Below the pieces are notes generated by a model, which was not told the DNA's origin, did no database searches, and saw nothing but the letters and a program-made list of their open reading frames with translations. Below are positions 61,998 through 64,000 of a stretch of DNA of 64,000 bases, in pieces. The stretch is taken from the NCBI RefSeq assembly GCF_016904955.1, contig NZ_JADIKE010000034.1, positions 1-64,000 on the forward strand, in the 5' to 3' direction. Numbering within the stretch: the first letter of the stretch is position 1; every line of letters begins with the position of its first letter. The DNA is from Dyella flava. Lineage in GTDB: Bacteria; Pseudomonadota; Gammaproteobacteria; Xanthomonadales; Rhodanobacteraceae. Both the position numbers and the translations under genes were made by a program.

Positions 61998-63569
61998 CTA
62001 TTGCAGAATGGCCGTGGCGTAAGGCGGAAGACTGATCTTGCCGGCGCCAAGCACTGCGCCCTGCCCGCTCTGCTTCAGCACTGTAGTGACATGCGCATCC
62101 GCCGCCAGCGAAACGGTGCGCGTATCGCGCGAGAGGTTATGGATGACAAGCACCCGCGATTGCGTGTCCTGCAGCATATAAGCGAGCACATGCGGATCAT
62201 CGACCGGCACGTTGTGCAACACCCCATCGCGTAACGCGCTGATCTGCTCACGCCAGCCGATCAATGTGCGATAGAGATTGAGCAAGGAGTCCGGATCGGC
62301 CTGCTCCGCCTGCACCGAGATGTCCGGGCCGTCGCTCGTGCTCCAACCCTTCCACTGCGCGACACCGGCTCCATGGCCGTTGCGATACCAACGCATCGGC
62401 TCGCGAATATCTTCATCGGGCTTGGTGCCCTGCATGCCGAGTTCTTCGCCGTAGTAAATAAAAGGATGGCCGGGCAGGGTCAGCAGCAAGGCGGCAGCAA
62501 GGCGCATGTGCGCCATGTTGTCGTCGAGCTGGCTCATCACGCGTTCCTGATCGTGATTGGACAGGAACGGCGCGTCGTCAAACTCACCTCTGTCATGCGC
62601 ACGGTACGCCACATAGGTGTATTCCAGCCCCTTGCCGATGCCGAGGTTGCGCTCCTGCTTCACGCTATTGATCAGCTGGGTGGCGACCGGAAAATTGAAC
62701 ACCGTATTCAACGGGCCCATGTACGGCGTCAGGTCATCCGGATTCTGCCGCGCCACTTCGCCGACCAGCCAGACATGCGGATTCACCGCTTCCAGGCCGT
62801 GACGGTATTCGGTCCACCATGTCACGTTCTTCTGCAAGGCCACCGGGCTATCCATGTCCGAGCGCAGATCGTCGTAGATGTGCTGCGCGGCATCGAGACG
62901 AAAACCGTCCACGCCCTCGCGCAGCCAGAACTTGCCCACGTCGATCATTTCCTTGCGCACCGCCGGGTTGTCGTAATTGAGATCCGGCATGGCGCTGGTA
63001 AACACGCCCACGTAGTACTGGCCGTTCGGCGCGCGATGCCAGGCCGGGCCACCGGTCGCGCTGATGGCTTTGAGATCACTGTTCGGCTTGGCCCACACAT
63101 ACCAGTCGTGATGCGGATCCTTGGGATTCAACGCGGCCTTGAACCAGGGATGCTGATCGCTGGTGTGGTTGATCACCATGTCCATCACCACCTTGATGCC
63201 GCGCTTGTGCGCTTCATCCAGCAGGCGCTTGAAGTCCTGCATCGTGCCGTATTGCGGATTGATGCCTTCGTAATCGGTGATGTCGTAGCCGTGATAGCTC
63301 GGTGACGGATTGATCGGCATCAACCAGATGGCGCTGACGCCGAGCGATTTGAGGTAATCGAGTTTCTGCGTAACGCCGTTGAGATCGCCAATGCCATCGC
63401 CATTGCTGTCGTAGAAGGCGCGCACGAAGATTTCGTAGTAGACGCCCGAGGAAGCTTGCGCGGCAGGCTGCGCGGCCGATGCATCCTGTCGGGCATAAGC
63501 GGGAAGGGATAGCAGCAGCGCTGCCACGGCCATCACCGCGGCGCGGAAAAAGGCAGGGAATCTTGGCAT
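61998..63569 (-). CDS. Exported GH13 alpha-amylase-family enzyme
   Basis: 523 residues. A signal peptide (AVMAVAALLLSLPAYARQ) is followed by the (beta/alpha)8 barrel. All four conserved regions are visible: DMVINHTSDQHPWF near residue 135, GFRLDAAQHIYDD with the nucleophile Asp near 222, WLVGEVA with the acid Glu near 270, and FLSNHDQERV with the third Asp near 338. YDSNGDGIGDLNGV is a calcium-loop motif of neopullulanase or oligo-1,6-glucosidase types. It would cut starch or dextrins. The start at 63569 follows GGGAG. First enzyme after the TonB receptor. Confidence 0.93.
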   Translation of the reverse strand: MPRFPAFFRAAVMAVAALLLSLPAYARQDASAAQPAAQASSGVYYEIFVRAFYDSNGDGIGDLNGVTQKLDYLKSLGVSAIWLMPINPSPSYHGYDITDYEGINPQYGTMQDFKRLLDEAHKRGIKVVMDMVINHTSDQHPWFKAALNPKDPHHDWYVWAKPNSDLKAISATGGPAWHRAPNGQYYVGVFTSAMPDLNYDNPAVRKEMIDVGKFWLREGVDGFRLDAAQHIYDDLRSDMDSPVALQKNVTWWTEYRHGLEAVNPHVWLVGEVARQNPDDLTPYMGPLNTVFNFPVATQLINSVKQERNLGIGKGLEYTYVAYRAHDRGEFDDAPFLSNHDQERVMSQLDDNMAHMRLAAALLLTLPGHPFIYYGEELGMQGTKPDEDIREPMRWYRNGHGAGVAQWKGWSTSDGPDISVQAEQADPDSLLNLYRTLIGWREQISALRDGVLHNVPVDDPHVLAYMLQDTQSRVLVIHNLSRDTRTVSLAADAHVTTVLKQSGQGAVLGAGKISLPPYATAILQ

Positions 63570-63632
63570 GGTGATCTCCCGGGGATGGAGGGCATATATG
63601 CGCGCAGCGCAGAATGCTTTGGTAGGTTGGCG

Positions 63633-63785
63633 GTAGGTTGGTGGTAAGCCGCAGGCGCACCCCAACGTCGTCATGCGCGATCTTGCGCTGAGCCAAGCTT
63701 CTTATTGACGCCTTCGCCAGTTGCCTCAGCGCAATCCATGCAGATGGCAATGTTGGGGTGCGCCTGCGGCTTACCGCCAACCTAC
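63633..63785. repeat. Long inverted repeat upstream of the GH13 gene
   Basis: Two 34-base arms (63633-63666 and 63752-63785) are complementary with one mismatch, around an 85-base spacer. The outer ends GTAGGTTGG / CCAACCTAC match those of the repeat at 42895-42975. An extra partial GGTAGGTTGG precedes the left arm. It occupies most of the gap between the TonB receptor end and the GH13 start, so the GH13 promoter is either within it or downstream of 63633. Confidence 0.85.
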
Positions 63786-63864
63786 GTCGCACAACGTAGC
63801 AACGACGCCTGTCAGGATAAAAGAACCCGACCCTGCAAGCGTCCGCAGGGCCGGGGAGGGGTAG

Positions 63865-63892
63865 GCCTGGCATTACGAGGACGATGCCAGGC
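63865..63892 (-). terminator. Hairpin after the TonB-dependent receptor gene
   Basis: A 9-bp perfect stem GCCTGGCAT/ATGCCAGGC (63865-63873 with 63884-63892), 7 bases past the receptor stop codon. There is no T tract. A second hairpin, CCCTGC/GCAGGG, lies at about 63832-63851. Confidence 0.5.
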
Positions 63893-63899
63893 ACTAGGC

Positions 63900-64000
63900 T
63901 TACAGACTCAGGTTGACGCCGCCGTAGAACGTGCGGCCGAAGTACTGGATCGTTCCCGTGTTCGACGGGACGCCGAAATACGTGCGCGACGGCATGTTGT
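63900..64000 (-). CDS. TonB-dependent receptor, C-terminal end only (continues beyond the window)
   Basis: The last 32 codons of a minus-strand gene end MPSRTYFGVPSNTG and YFGRTFYGGVNLSL. The 'GRTFYxGxxxxx' terminus is the closing beta strand of TonB-dependent outer membrane receptors. Next to a GH13 and a GH31 enzyme it is probably the maltodextrin receptor of the locus, as in other Xanthomonadales carbohydrate utilisation loci. The 5' part is outside the window. Confidence 0.8.
   Translation of the reverse strand, partial: NMPSRTYFGVPSNTGTIQYFGRTFYGGVNLSL

Overview
The window is GC-rich chromosomal DNA of a gammaproteobacterium. Gene order (prmA, zinc-ribbon protein, fis, purH; DUF2782 gene divergent from polA; aroQ-accB-accC), a probable sX13 small RNA, and a TonB receptor next to GH13/GH31 enzymes point to the Xanthomonadales, most likely Rhodanobacteraceae (Dyella/Frateuria/Rhodanobacter-like). 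That placement is inference; no rRNA gene is present to fix it.

Layout. 1-6.4 kb is an accessory, partly decayed segment: a frameshifted two-partner-secretion transporter remnant, a type IV pilin accessory gene (tfpX type), an O-acyltransferase with an SGNH domain bracketed by a second, broken copy of the tfpX tail, a Tat-exported sulfatase and an orphan small gene with its own terminator. 6.8-24.4 kb holds glnE and then an almost complete sulfate assimilation block: sulfate ABC transporter (cysA, cysW, cysT, sbp) and an OprP-like porin on the minus strand, divergent from cysJ, cysI, cysH and a fused ATP sulfurylase/APS kinase, followed by the regulator cysB and siroheme synthase cysG. Together these import sulfate, activate it to PAPS, reduce it to sulfite and sulfide, and make the siroheme the reductase needs. 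Tandem 8-bp boxes resembling MetJ operators lie before both cysJ and cysG, and a 32-codon ORF with a strong ribosome site overlaps the cysJ start.

24.6-46.2 kb is mostly core genome: an LtaS-like phosphoglycerol transferase, two small envelope proteins, groES-groEL under a CIRCE operator, a class II aldolase, cutA, GST, an EamA transporter, dsbD with a duplicated N-terminal domain, a TlpA thioredoxin, aroQ-accB-accC, prmA, fis, purH, a bile-acid-type symporter divergent from a LysR gene, a second GST and a half-size EamA protein. 46.2-55.5 kb carries the DUF2782 gene and polA, an S9 peptidase, a probable sX13-family C-rich-loop sRNA, a LacI regulator, and a VOC / DGPF / ECF42-type sigma factor cluster.

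55.5-64 kb is a starch/maltodextrin utilisation locus on the minus strand: the end of a TonB-dependent receptor, a GH13 amylase, a GH31 alpha-glucosidase, a six-hairpin glucoamylase-like enzyme and an MFS sugar transporter, probably controlled by the nearby LacI protein. Several palindromic intergenic repeat families occur throughout. I saw no tRNA, rRNA, CRISPR array, insertion sequence or prophage.
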